From contig JAVHWA010000006.1 of assembly GCA_032160165.1 (NCBI GenBank), positions 30,857-94,856 of the forward strand: 64,000 nt of DNA, written 5' to 3'. This DNA is from QHXM01 sp032160165. Lineage in GTDB: Bacteria; Acidobacteriota; Blastocatellia; Pyrinomonadales; Pyrinomonadaceae. Both the position numbers and the translations under genes were made by a program. The notes below the pieces were generated by a model. That model was not told the DNA's origin and made no database searches. It saw only the letters and a list, made by a program, of their open reading frames with translations. Below, in pieces: positions 9,608-17,319 of the stretch; positions within the stretch are counted from its first letter, which is position 1; every line of letters starts with the position of its first letter.

Positions 9608-10103
9608 TACGAGATCCTCCGATTCGGTTTGATCGCGCCCAACGGTCCTTCACTTCCAGAGCACAGGACACGTTGGCGCCTTGATTACGTAACAAGTATC
9701 TCGCGTGGTCGGGGGACGCCAGACGAAAGTTCAATGGCTGCAGTTGAGGGAGTGATCTGCAACAACGGGTTGACCCGTTCGTTCGAAGCGCTTCTTGTCT
9801 GGTTTATCTAACTGTGGAAAATAACACCTATACAGGAAAATTTCAATGGAATTTCCCTCCGCCGCTCTGTTAAGCTAAGCGCCTCGATAAGCAAGTTCAG
9901 CATCTGATCCCCCGGGGAAATGACGGACCAGAGTCTTTATTGACGATCTGGTCATGCCGGTCGGAGTTTCCGACGTGGCTTTGTTCAGCAGGATCCGGCA
10001 AACGGCTAACCCCCTCGCCGCATGCAGCTGCTCCGGTACTTACATCCCTATTCGTCGCGCAACGCGAATCGAAAAGTTGATCACCTAAGGAAGGAAATCC
10101 GTG
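9608..10103. other. Divergent intergenic region with a candidate operator
   Basis: About 500 bases between the TonB receptor and xylF, transcribed divergently. No convincing gene is seen. An interrupted palindrome, GGAAAATT-TCAATGG-AATTTCC at 9835-9856, is the only regular structure and could be a repressor site. The xylF ribosome-binding site AAGGAAGGAAA is at 10087-10097. The position of the promoters is not clear. Confidence 0.4.
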
Positions 10104-11177
10104 ATGCGAAATATGAAAAAGTGTTTGGCCCTGCTGGCAGTGATACTTGCGTTCGTAACAGCAGGATGCGTAAGCGGCCCTCAGCAAGCGACCGGCAACT
10201 GCGCAGACAAACCAAAGAAGACAGGGCCGGTAAAGATTGGCTTTTCGATGGACACTCTTAAAGAAGAGCGCTGGCAACGCGACAAGGAGTTGGTCGAGCA
10301 GCGCGCGAAGGAGGTGGGCGCGAGTCTGGACGTGCAGGTGGCAAACGGCTCGGATGATGTTCAGATAAAACAGGCGGACAACATGTTGACTCAGGGAGTG
10401 GATGTTCTGATCGTCGCTCCGCACAACGGCGTCGTCGCTTCCTCGATCGTAGAGTCGGCGAGACGACAATGCGTGCCGGTTATAAGCTATGACCGACTCA
10501 TTATGAAGTCCGATGTGGACCTCTATGTTTCGCATCAGGTAACGAAGATAGGCGAGATGCAGGCGCAGTATGCGTTGGATCACGCGCCGAAAGGCAACTA
10601 CGTCCTGATCGGCGGCTCGAAGACAGACAACAACGCGATTCTCCTGCGAAAGGGGCAGATGAATGTTCTGCAGCCTGCAATCGACAGAGGCGACATCAAG
10701 ATCGTGACCGACCAGTACGCAAAGGAGTGGCTGGCAAGCGAGGCGCTGCGCATCACAGAAGATGCCATGACGAAGTCCAATAATAATATTCAGGCCATCG
10801 TCGCCTCGAACGACGGCACAGCCGGGGGCGCGATTCAGGCCCTGGGTCCTCTTGCGAGCAAGGTGGTTGTGACAGGGCAGGACGCCGCGCTTGACGCCGT
10901 CCAGCGCATCGTCGAGGGTCGCCAATCTATGACGATCTACAAACCAATCAGGCCGCTTGCTTTCAGCGCGGTCGACGCAGCCATAAAACTCGCGCACGGT
11001 GAAAAGATCGACACCAAGGACACTGTCAACAACGAAAAGAAAGACGTGCCGGCGATTCTGCAAGAGCCCATGGTCGTCGATAAGAACAATGTGGTGGACA
11101 CGATAATCAAGGACGGGTATCACAAGCTGGAAGACGTGTACAAGAACGTGCCGAAGGACCAATGGCCGAAGACGTAG
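10104..11177 (+). CDS. xylF: Sugar ABC transporter substrate-binding lipoprotein, XylF type
   Basis: Periplasmic-binding-protein-like I fold protein of 357 residues, closest in overall pattern to the D-xylose binding protein XylF (GFSMDTLKEERWQRD near the N terminus, IASNDGTAGGAI-type hinge region and GQDAALDAVQRI). A lipobox VTAGC makes it a membrane-anchored lipoprotein. The ATG at 10104 follows a strong AAGGAAGGAAA; GTG at 10101 and ATG at 10113 are alternatives. It heads an operon with xylG and xylH, but two S23 ORFs interrupt the operon. No xylA or xylB is present; the neighbours are glucoamylase, glucokinase and alpha-glucosidase, so the physiological ligand may be glucose or another aldose. 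Confidence 0.88.
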   Translation: MRNMKKCLALLAVILAFVTAGCVSGPQQATGNCADKPKKTGPVKIGFSMDTLKEERWQRDKELVEQRAKEVGASLDVQVANGSDDVQIKQADNMLTQGVDVLIVAPHNGVVASSIVESARRQCVPVISYDRLIMKSDVDLYVSHQVTKIGEMQAQYALDHAPKGNYVLIGGSKTDNNAILLRKGQMNVLQPAIDRGDIKIVTDQYAKEWLASEALRITEDAMTKSNNNIQAIVASNDGTAGGAIQALGPLASKVVVTGQDAALDAVQRIVEGRQSMTIYKPIRPLAFSAVDAAIKLAHGEKIDTKDTVNNEKKDVPAILQEPMVVDKNNVVDTIIKDGYHKLEDVYKNVPKDQWPKT

Positions 11178-11185
11178 GCCAAGAA

Positions 11186-11226
11186 GTCTTGAGTCTTGAG
11201 TCCTGAGTCTTGAGTCTTGAGTCTGA
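11186..11226 (+). repeat. Heptamer array (CTTGAGT)n, left arm of S23 cassette 1
   Basis: About six tandem units of CTTGAGT/CCTGAGT begin nine bases after the xylF stop. The partner array, GACTCCA/GACTCCG, begins at 11586 on the other side of the S23 reading frame. The two are imperfect reverse complements (GACTCAA against GACTCCR). Confidence 0.85.
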
Positions 11227-11235
11227 GGTTCGGGG

Positions 11236-11606
11236 ATGCCGACGTTTACCAAACTCGAAGACATAAAGGTGTGGCAGAAAGCGCGAGCAGTGACGAAATT
11301 GATCTATGGGCTCACTGCGAAAGAGTCGTTCGCGCGAGACTTGGGCCTAAGGGGACAATACAGCGCGCCAGCGTGTCCATCATGGCGAACATCGCGGAAG
11401 GCTTCGGTAGACATTCCGATAAAGAGTTTGCCAACTATTTGAACATCGCACACGGCTCTGCGGCCGAAGTTTTGTCCCATCTCTACGTCGCTCTGGATCT
11501 GAGTTATATAGACCGGTCGTCGTTCACCATGGTAACCGATATGCTCGATGAAATCTCGCGCATGACACTTGCTCTCGCGCGGCATCTCCGGACTCCAAAG
11601 TTATGA
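11236..11606 (+). pseudogene. Four-helix-bundle (S23/IVP family) protein, frameshifted
   Basis: The ATG at 11236 opens a typical S23/four-helix-bundle protein (start FTKLEDIKVWQKA, then RDLGLRGQ). The frame is lost near 11356-11360. The rest of the family pattern (SIMANIAEGFGR, DKEFANYLNIAHGSA, LYVALDLSYI) continues in another frame to the TGA at 11604-11606. Adding one A near 11357 would restore a single protein of about 123 residues, so a one-base deletion (or a sequencing error) is the simplest explanation. The family was first found in intervening sequences of 23S rRNA genes; its function is unknown. Its TGA overlaps the xylG ATG as ATGA. It is bracketed by heptamer arrays. Confidence 0.85.
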
Positions 11607-11641
11607 GACTCCAGACTCCGGACTCCGGACTCCAGACTTTG
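11586..11641 (+). repeat. Heptamer array (GACTCCR)n, right arm of S23 cassette 1
   Basis: Roughly seven units of GACTCCG, GACTCCA and variants. The array covers the last codons of the S23 frame, the ATGA overlap at 11603-11606, and the first dozen codons of xylG, so the xylG N terminus (MRLQTPDSGLQTL) is repeat-encoded. Confidence 0.85.
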
Positions 11642-13165
11642 TTGGAGATGCGCGGTATAACCAAGGCCTTCCCCGGCGTGCGGGCGCTGGACGGCGTGAC
11701 GTTCGATCTGCACCCCTCAGAGATTCATGCGCTTGTGGGCGAGAACGGCGCCGGCAAATCAACCTTGATGAAGGTGCTGGGTGGAGTTTACCCGTATGGC
11801 AGTTACGGCGGCGAAGTGCGGATCGATGACCAGGCGCGAAGGTTCACCAGCGTACGCGATGCAGAGAAGGCGGGCATCGCAGTCATCTTTCAGGAACTAT
11901 CGCTGGTTAAGGAACTGACCATAGGCGAGAATATTTTCCTCGGTCGCGAGCCCAACCGCTTCGGCATCATTCGTTGGCATGAGCTCTATCGCGCTGCAGA
12001 GAAACTCCTCAACGACCTTCACCTCGACCTCGATCCAAGAACGCCCGTCGGCCATCTGGGGATCGGTCAGCAGCAACTGGTTGAAATCGCCAAAGCGCTC
12101 TCGCAAGAGGCCCGGATACTCGTACTCGATGAGCCCACCGCCGCTTTGACTGATACCGAAGTCGAAACGCTCTTTGGAATTCTTGATGATCTGCGATCGC
12201 GGGGCGTCGGCATGATCTACATCTCGCATAAGCTGGATGAAGTCTTTCGCATGTCGGACCGCATCACGGTCCTCCGTGATGGCAAGACTATTGGAACAGA
12301 GAGAACTACCGAACTGGATGAAGCCGGCGTCATCGCTCGTATGGTCGGCCGCGAGGTGGGAAACATCTTTCCACAAGCCGATCATGAACGCGGCGAGGTG
12401 GTGTTTGAGGCGCGAAACATCAGGGTCGAAGACCCCAATATCAAAGGCAAGCTGCTGGTCGACGATGTGAGTTTCAACGTCCGCCGCGGAGAGGTGCTGG
12501 GGATCGCTGGTCTGATGGGCGCCGGACGAAGTGACCTGCTGATGGCTATCTTCGGAGCTCACGCCGGAAATGTTTCAGGCGACTTGTTCATAGAAGGGAA
12601 ACCCGCGCGCATCAATCGTCCCTCCGAAGCCATCCAGCACGGAGTTGGATTTGTCACAGAAGACCGCAAACGCTTCGGACTGATCCTCGATCAGACGATC
12701 CTTAACAATATGACCATCGCAGGACTTCGACGACTCTCGGGCAGGTTCGTGACTGACGTAGATGCCGAAGCCTTCGCCGGCACCCGTGCGATGAGAGAAT
12801 TGCGGGTCAAGGCGCCGTCGGTATTCACGGTCGCCGGTACGCTCTCGGGAGGCAATCAACAGAAAGTCGTGCTGGCAAAGTGGCTGCTGACAAATCCTAC
12901 TCTGCTGTTTCTGGACGAGCCCACCCGCGGAATAGACGTTGGGGCCAAGCAGGAGATCTATGCCGAGATAAACAGACTGGCGCGCGAGGGCCTTGCGATA
13001 GTCCTCGTCTCGTCGGAGCTGCCCGAAGTGCTGGGTCTCTCCGACCGTGTAATAGTGCTGCACGAAGGTCACATCACGGGAGAGTTCAAGCGTGCGGATG
13101 CGACCCCGGAAGCCGTGATGGCGTGCGCCACGGGCCATACGAGGACGATGAACGCGGAACGATGA
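11603..13165 (+). CDS. xylG: Sugar ABC transporter ATP-binding protein, XylG type
   Basis: A 520-residue protein with two fused ABC ATPase domains, as in XylG/RbsA/MglA. The first Walker A is GENGAGKST (about residues 50-58), with LGIGQQQLVEIAKAL as its signature region and LVLDEPTAALT as Walker B. The second half has a degenerate P-loop (GLMGAGRSD), LSGGNQQKV and LFLDEPTRGID. It energises sugar import through XylH. The ATG at 11603 overlaps the S23 stop as ATGA. Residues 1-13 are repeat-derived, and the conserved domain only begins at LLEMRGITKAF, so the ancestral start was probably near residue 13-16. The TGA stop lies inside the next heptamer array. Confidence 0.92.
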   Translation: MRLQTPDSGLQTLLEMRGITKAFPGVRALDGVTFDLHPSEIHALVGENGAGKSTLMKVLGGVYPYGSYGGEVRIDDQARRFTSVRDAEKAGIAVIFQELSLVKELTIGENIFLGREPNRFGIIRWHELYRAAEKLLNDLHLDLDPRTPVGHLGIGQQQLVEIAKALSQEARILVLDEPTAALTDTEVETLFGILDDLRSRGVGMIYISHKLDEVFRMSDRITVLRDGKTIGTERTTELDEAGVIARMVGREVGNIFPQADHERGEVVFEARNIRVEDPNIKGKLLVDDVSFNVRRGEVLGIAGLMGAGRSDLLMAIFGAHAGNVSGDLFIEGKPARINRPSEAIQHGVGFVTEDRKRFGLILDQTILNNMTIAGLRRLSGRFVTDVDAEAFAGTRAMRELRVKAPSVFTVAGTLSGGNQQKVVLAKWLLTNPTLLFLDEPTRGIDVGAKQEIYAEINRLAREGLAIVLVSSELPEVLGLSDRVIVLHEGHITGEFKRADATPEAVMACATGHTRTMNAER

Positions 13166-13182
13166 ATGATGAATGATGAATG
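13161..13182 (+). repeat. Heptamer array (GATGAAT)n, left arm of S23 cassette 2
   Basis: Three tandem GATGAAT units that begin within the last codon of xylG and contain its TGA stop. The reverse-complement array ATTCATC starts at 13601, beyond the S23 gene. Confidence 0.85.
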
Positions 13183-13230
13183 GCTCCACCCAATTCAGGA
13201 ACGAACAACAATTATTCTGGAGGACTGGTG

Positions 13231-13635
13231 ATGGAGCACAATAACAAATTTGATTTAGGAATTCGGACCAAGGCATTTGCGTTGAGGATCATTCGGCTGT
13301 ATGCATCGCTGCCGAAGCTCACTGAGGCGCAAGTAATAGGCAAGCAGGTATTGAGAAGCGGGACCTCTGTAGGCGCCCATTATCGCGAGTGTACGCGAGC
13401 TAGATCGCCGGCAGAATTCATCAGTAAGATCGAAGGAGGGTTGCAGGAACTGGAGGAGACTACCTATTGGCTCGAACTCTTATGTGATAGCGGTATCGTG
13501 CCAGAAAAGCGTTTAGCTGATCTACGCACTGAATCAGAAGAGCTCACAGCCATACTCGTATCGTCAGCCAAGACCGCGAAGCGTCGCAAACGCAGAACGA
13601 ATTCATCATTCATCATTCCTCATTCATCATTATGA
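13231..13635 (+). CDS. Four-helix-bundle (S23/IVP family) protein
   Basis: A 134-residue all-alpha protein of the S23/four-helix-bundle superfamily, of a subfamily different from the broken copy upstream (pattern FALRIIRLYASL, GKQVLRSGTSVGAHYREC, EFISKIEGGLQELEET). The ATG at 13231 is preceded by GGAGG at 13219-13223; the frame is open further upstream, but without a comparable ribosome-binding site. The last ~10 residues (SSFIIPHSSL) are encoded by the right-hand heptamer array. The TGA overlaps the xylH ATG as ATGA. It lies between xylG and xylH, where transporter operons normally have no gene. Function of the family is unknown; basic residues near the C terminus would permit nucleic-acid contact. 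Confidence 0.85.
   Translation: MEHNNKFDLGIRTKAFALRIIRLYASLPKLTEAQVIGKQVLRSGTSVGAHYRECTRARSPAEFISKIEGGLQELEETTYWLELLCDSGIVPEKRLADLRTESEELTAILVSSAKTAKRRKRRTNSSFIIPHSSL
13601..13631 (+). repeat. Heptamer array (ATTCATC)n, right arm of S23 cassette 2
   Basis: Four and a half units of ATTCATC (one reads ATTCCTC), reverse complement of the array at 13161. The arrays could pair around the S23 gene in the xylG-xylH transcript. The array ends exactly at the ATG of xylH. Confidence 0.88.
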
Positions 13636-14900
13636 ACAAAGACGGTCCAACAAACGAGCCCGTAATCGATCGCCCGCCTGTCAACGCGGATCTGGCGCCG
13701 GTGCCCGAGGAGATCGCCCCGCCGACAGTAGATGCCGAAGGCACGCCGCAAACCCGCATTGGCCGCTTCAAGTTGCCGACAGCGACGTTGCGCGCGTATA
13801 CGATGCTGGTTGCGCTCGTAGTCATTTGGCTCTTTTTGCAGTGGGCTACTGTCAGCGACTTGCACCCGTACGGACTCTTTCTCGATCCGGTAAACTTCTC
13901 CAAACTTCTAAAGCAGACCGCGGTCACCGGCATCCTCGCCGTCGGCATGTTGATGGTCATCGTCGCCGGACAAATAGACCTCTCGGTCGGATCATTGGTT
14001 GGTTTGGCAGGTGGCATGGCCGCGATGACTCAGGGATGGGGCCTCATCCCGTCGCTTGGCACCGCGATAGTAATCGGCCTCGCGATCGGACTAATTCACG
14101 GCTCGCTGGTCGCGTATTTAAACATTCCCGCATTCATTGTTACGTTAGGCGGATTGCTCGCATGGCGTGGCGTTGTGCTTTGGCGAATGAAGGGTGTGAC
14201 GGTAACAATTGAATTGCCCGCCTTCAGATCCATTGGTGAAGGGTTCGTCGCACCCGTTGCCGGCATCGCTCTCGGGGTGTTGGCGGTAGCGGCGCTAATC
14301 TTTTTCACCTTTAGACGAAATAGCGCTCGCCGGCGCCATGGCCTGCCTGTTCCCGGAATGGGAGCGACATTGGCTCGAATCCTGCTTCCGGCCGCAGTCA
14401 TAGCCGTCTTCATCTACATGATGAACACACAGGGAGGCGTGCCGATTCCGGTCTTTGTTTTCCTGGCAGTCGCATTGATCGGCGCCTTCCTGACCCAGAA
14501 CACAACTTTCGGCCGCTATCTTTATGCGGTCGGTGGGAACCCTGATGCGGCACGTCTGTCGGGTATCAGTCTGCGCAAGCATATCCTGCTCGCGTTTTGT
14601 CTAATGGGTACGCTAGCGGGTTTGGGCGCGCTGGTTTACACAGCGCGGAATGGCAGCGCAGCCGGCGATGCCGGAAGTTTGATGGAGCTGGACGCGATCG
14701 CAGCTTGCGTTATTGGCGGCACTAGTTTGATGGGAGGGCGGGGAACCGTCTTTGGAGCGTGCCTTGGTGCATTGATCATGGCGAGCCTGGATAACGGGAT
14801 GTCGCTGCTAAACGTTCAGAATGAAATTCAGATGATCGTCAAAGGCGCAGTGCTGGTCGCCGCAGTCGGGTTCGACATGCTGGGAAGAAAACGTGGATGA
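13632..14900 (+). CDS. xylH: Sugar ABC transporter permease, XylH type
   Basis: A 422-residue inner-membrane permease of the ribose/xylose branch, with about ten hydrophobic segments after a ~50-residue polar N-terminal tail. Family-typical blocks are AVGMLMVIVAGQIDLSVGS, IPAFIVTLGGLLAWRG, FGRYLYAVGGNPDAARLSGI and GTVFGACLGALIMASLDNG. It forms the channel driven by XylG. Translation is probably coupled to the preceding S23 gene through the ATGA overlap, since no independent Shine-Dalgarno is visible. The gene is followed by a REP-like cluster, not another transporter gene. Confidence 0.92.
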   Translation: MNKDGPTNEPVIDRPPVNADLAPVPEEIAPPTVDAEGTPQTRIGRFKLPTATLRAYTMLVALVVIWLFLQWATVSDLHPYGLFLDPVNFSKLLKQTAVTGILAVGMLMVIVAGQIDLSVGSLVGLAGGMAAMTQGWGLIPSLGTAIVIGLAIGLIHGSLVAYLNIPAFIVTLGGLLAWRGVVLWRMKGVTVTIELPAFRSIGEGFVAPVAGIALGVLAVAALIFFTFRRNSARRRHGLPVPGMGATLARILLPAAVIAVFIYMMNTQGGVPIPVFVFLAVALIGAFLTQNTTFGRYLYAVGGNPDAARLSGISLRKHILLAFCLMGTLAGLGALVYTARNGSAAGDAGSLMELDAIAACVIGGTSLMGGRGTVFGACLGALIMASLDNGMSLLNVQNEIQMIVKGAVLVAAVGFDMLGRKRG

Positions 14901-14995
14901 GATTCCGAGGAAACTGTGGGAGCGATCCTTGTTAACGCCTGGCCTCAGAAGGCGGTCGGAACAAGCAGTGAGCTGGGAAGTCTGGTCCGTCTTTC

Positions 14996-15112
14996 TCATT
15001 CACACACGGCTTCAGCCGGGTGATAGCTAGAGGCATAAAAAGGGAAACCGTTTAAACGCTTTCCGTCAGGATCCCGTACTCGCGCGCCAGGCTGAAGCCA
15101 GGCGAGAATGAG
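14996..15112. repeat. Symmetric REP-like element without a transposase
   Basis: Reads CTCATTCACAC-ACGGCTTCAGCCGGGTG (left), then a near-palindrome GAAACCGTTTAAACGCTTTC (about 15044-15063), then CGCCAGGCTGAAGCCAGGCG (15085-15104) and GAATGAG. The left and right modules are inverted copies of each other, as in the transposase-bearing element at 60 kb. The remaining gap between xylH and the glucoamylase gene has nothing else recognisable. Confidence 0.8.
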
Positions 15113-15160
15113 ACGCCGATCCGCAGTGTATTTCGCGACTAGCGGTAACCATCGAGACAC

Positions 15161-17278
15161 ATGAGCAAACTCGTCCTCATTTCCGCCATTGCCTGCGCGT
15201 CAATGACTTTGTTTGCGCAGACGACAAACAAACTTGCACCCGGCGCGCCCGGCAAAGATGCCCAATGGGAGAGTGCCGGAAAGGAAGGCATTGGGACGTC
15301 TGTTTCGCTTGAATCTAAGGTCTGGTTCACACTGCGCGATGGAGTAATGACGGAGGTTTACTATCCAACGGTTGATGTGGCGAATGTCCAGAAATTGGAA
15401 TTGATCGTCATTGATTCCGAAAAGCGGCTCGAAACCGAAAGCGAAGATTCGAATCACAGAATTGAGATTCTGGACCCCAGAGCCCTTTCGTTCCGACAAA
15501 TCAACACGGCGAAAAGCGGCGCCTGGAAGATCACCAAAACGTATGCAACCGATCCTCAGCGCAATACCGTGTTGATTGATGTGCAGTTTCAACCGCTCAA
15601 AAACCAGGTCTTCTACCTCTTTATCTACTATGATCCCTCTTTGAACAATAGCGGAATGCATGACACCGCGTGGACTCAAGAGGGTACATTCTTAGCTTCG
15701 GACGCTGATAAGGCTTCCGCTCTAGTCTCCAGCGTTGGATTTGCTGAAATGAATAACGGTTACGCAGGCGCGAGCGATGTCGTAACCCAGCTGCGACAAC
15801 ACAAACCATATAGCCCAACGCCGCGCGCTGGCGATGGCAACGTTGTACAGGATGCGTGGATACTCTCCGGAATGGTCGGAGATCCGGAGCAAAAGTTTAC
15901 GCTCGCTCTTGGATTCGGAAAAGAAACAGGCGAGGCTTTGAAGAATGCTCGTGACTCCCTGGCCAGGGGGTTTGCAGCCGTTCGAAGCGAGTACCAGGAT
16001 GGCTGGCATCGGTACCTCGATGCTTTGCGAAAAGTTGAACCGAAGTACCAAAGCCAATTCGACATGGCTGCCATGGTCCTGAAGGCGCACGAGGACAAAA
16101 CCTATCGAGGCGCAATGGTCGCTTCGCTGACTGTTCCCTGGGGCGGTGGATCAAACGCGAATGAACCGAACGGCGGCGGTTACCACACCGTCTGGGCGCG
16201 AGACCTTTACCAGGTAGCCACCGCCTTCCACGCGATGGGCGACAAGGCGGCGGCAGACCGCGCGCTCGACTATCTGTTGAGGATTCAACAAAAATCCGAT
16301 GGCAGCTTTCCGCAGAACTCGTGGCTGGACGGCAGGCCGGCCGGCGGTGGGTTGCAAATGGACGAGGTCGCATATCCGCTGATTCTTTCCTACCAGCTCG
16401 GTCGAACAGACAATGATACGTGGCGCAAGCATATCAAGCCGGCGGCAGAATTCATCCTGCAGCACGGACCTGCTACGCCGCAGGAGCGTTGGGAAGAAGA
16501 AGCAGGCTATTCGCCCTCAACCATCGCGGCAGAAATCGCCGGCCTGGTCTGCGCCGCAGAGATCGCGAGACGAAATAAGGATGAGGCCGCTGCCAAGCGA
16601 TGTCTTGAAATTGCCGATCGATGGGCCGCCAACGTCGATCGATGGACCGCCACCACTACCGGGCCTTATGCGAATAAGAACTACTACCTACGACTCTCGG
16701 ATGATGACGATCCGAATGATGGGGCGCCGCTGGAGATAAACAGCAACGGCGGGATCTATGACGAACGCGAGATCGTTGACGCCGGGTTTCTTGAATTGGT
16801 CCGCCTGGGCATCAAGTCGCCCAACGACCCCTTGATCCAAAAATCGTTAGCGGTGGTCGACAAGCTCATCCAGGTAGAGACTCCCAAGGGCGCTGCCTGG
16901 TACCGCTATAATCATGATGCCTATGGTGAGCGCGACGATGGAGGAAGATATGACGCGCGAGCGGGCCGCGGACGACTGTGGACATTCCTGACAGGCGAGC
17001 GCGGGGAGTATGAACTGGCTCGAGGCGAAAAAGAGTTGGCTCGCACGCGGCTTGATGCGATGATGAAGTTTGCCAACCGCGGAGGAATGATCCCGGAACA
17101 GATTTGGGACAAGGCAGAAAGTCCATCGCCTGATTTTGGCTTCGGCCAGGGCACTGGCTCTGCGACGCCGCTGGCCTGGTCAATGGCCCAATTCATACGT
17201 CTGGCAGTGAACATTCGCGAAGGCCGTAACCTTGATACGCCCGACATCGTCTCGAAGCGCTATATGGGACAGCATTAG
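15161..17278 (+). CDS. GH15 glucoamylase (glucan 1,4-alpha-glucosidase)
   Basis: A 705-residue exported GH15 enzyme that releases glucose from the non-reducing ends of alpha-glucans. It has a signal peptide (1-19), then the bacterial-type N-terminal super-beta-sandwich domain (about 30-270) and the (alpha/alpha)6 barrel (about 285-690). The general acid lies in the EEE run at 445-447 (WEEEAGYSPS) and the general base is Glu646 (MIPEQIWD), both standard for the family. A substrate-binding TVWARDLYQ segment is near residue 345. It sits directly upstream of glucokinase and alpha-glucosidase genes, giving a short path from starch-type polymers to glucose-6-phosphate. Confidence 0.92.
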   Translation: MSKLVLISAIACASMTLFAQTTNKLAPGAPGKDAQWESAGKEGIGTSVSLESKVWFTLRDGVMTEVYYPTVDVANVQKLELIVIDSEKRLETESEDSNHRIEILDPRALSFRQINTAKSGAWKITKTYATDPQRNTVLIDVQFQPLKNQVFYLFIYYDPSLNNSGMHDTAWTQEGTFLASDADKASALVSSVGFAEMNNGYAGASDVVTQLRQHKPYSPTPRAGDGNVVQDAWILSGMVGDPEQKFTLALGFGKETGEALKNARDSLARGFAAVRSEYQDGWHRYLDALRKVEPKYQSQFDMAAMVLKAHEDKTYRGAMVASLTVPWGGGSNANEPNGGGYHTVWARDLYQVATAFHAMGDKAAADRALDYLLRIQQKSDGSFPQNSWLDGRPAGGGLQMDEVAYPLILSYQLGRTDNDTWRKHIKPAAEFILQHGPATPQERWEEEAGYSPSTIAAEIAGLVCAAEIARRNKDEAAAKRCLEIADRWAANVDRWTATTTGPYANKNYYLRLSDDDDPNDGAPLEINSNGGIYDEREIVDAGFLELVRLGIKSPNDPLIQKSLAVVDKLIQVETPKGAAWYRYNHDAYGERDDGGRYDARAGRGRLWTFLTGERGEYELARGEKELARTRLDAMMKFANRGGMIPEQIWDKAESPSPDFGFGQGTGSATPLAWSMAQFIRLAVNIREGRNLDTPDIVSKRYMGQH

Positions 17279-17319
17279 ATCTCGGACTCTGAAATAACGC
17301 GGCCTCGCGGGCAACGAAC

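Noticed and set aside
9897..11264. A 455-residue open frame on the minus strand opposite xylF
   Set aside because: It lies wholly antisense to a well-supported gene, has no recognisable family, and reflects G/C-biased third positions of xylF.
11236..13635. S23 genes as Avd accessory proteins of a diversity-generating retroelement
   Set aside because: No reverse transcriptase, template repeat or variable repeat is present nearby.
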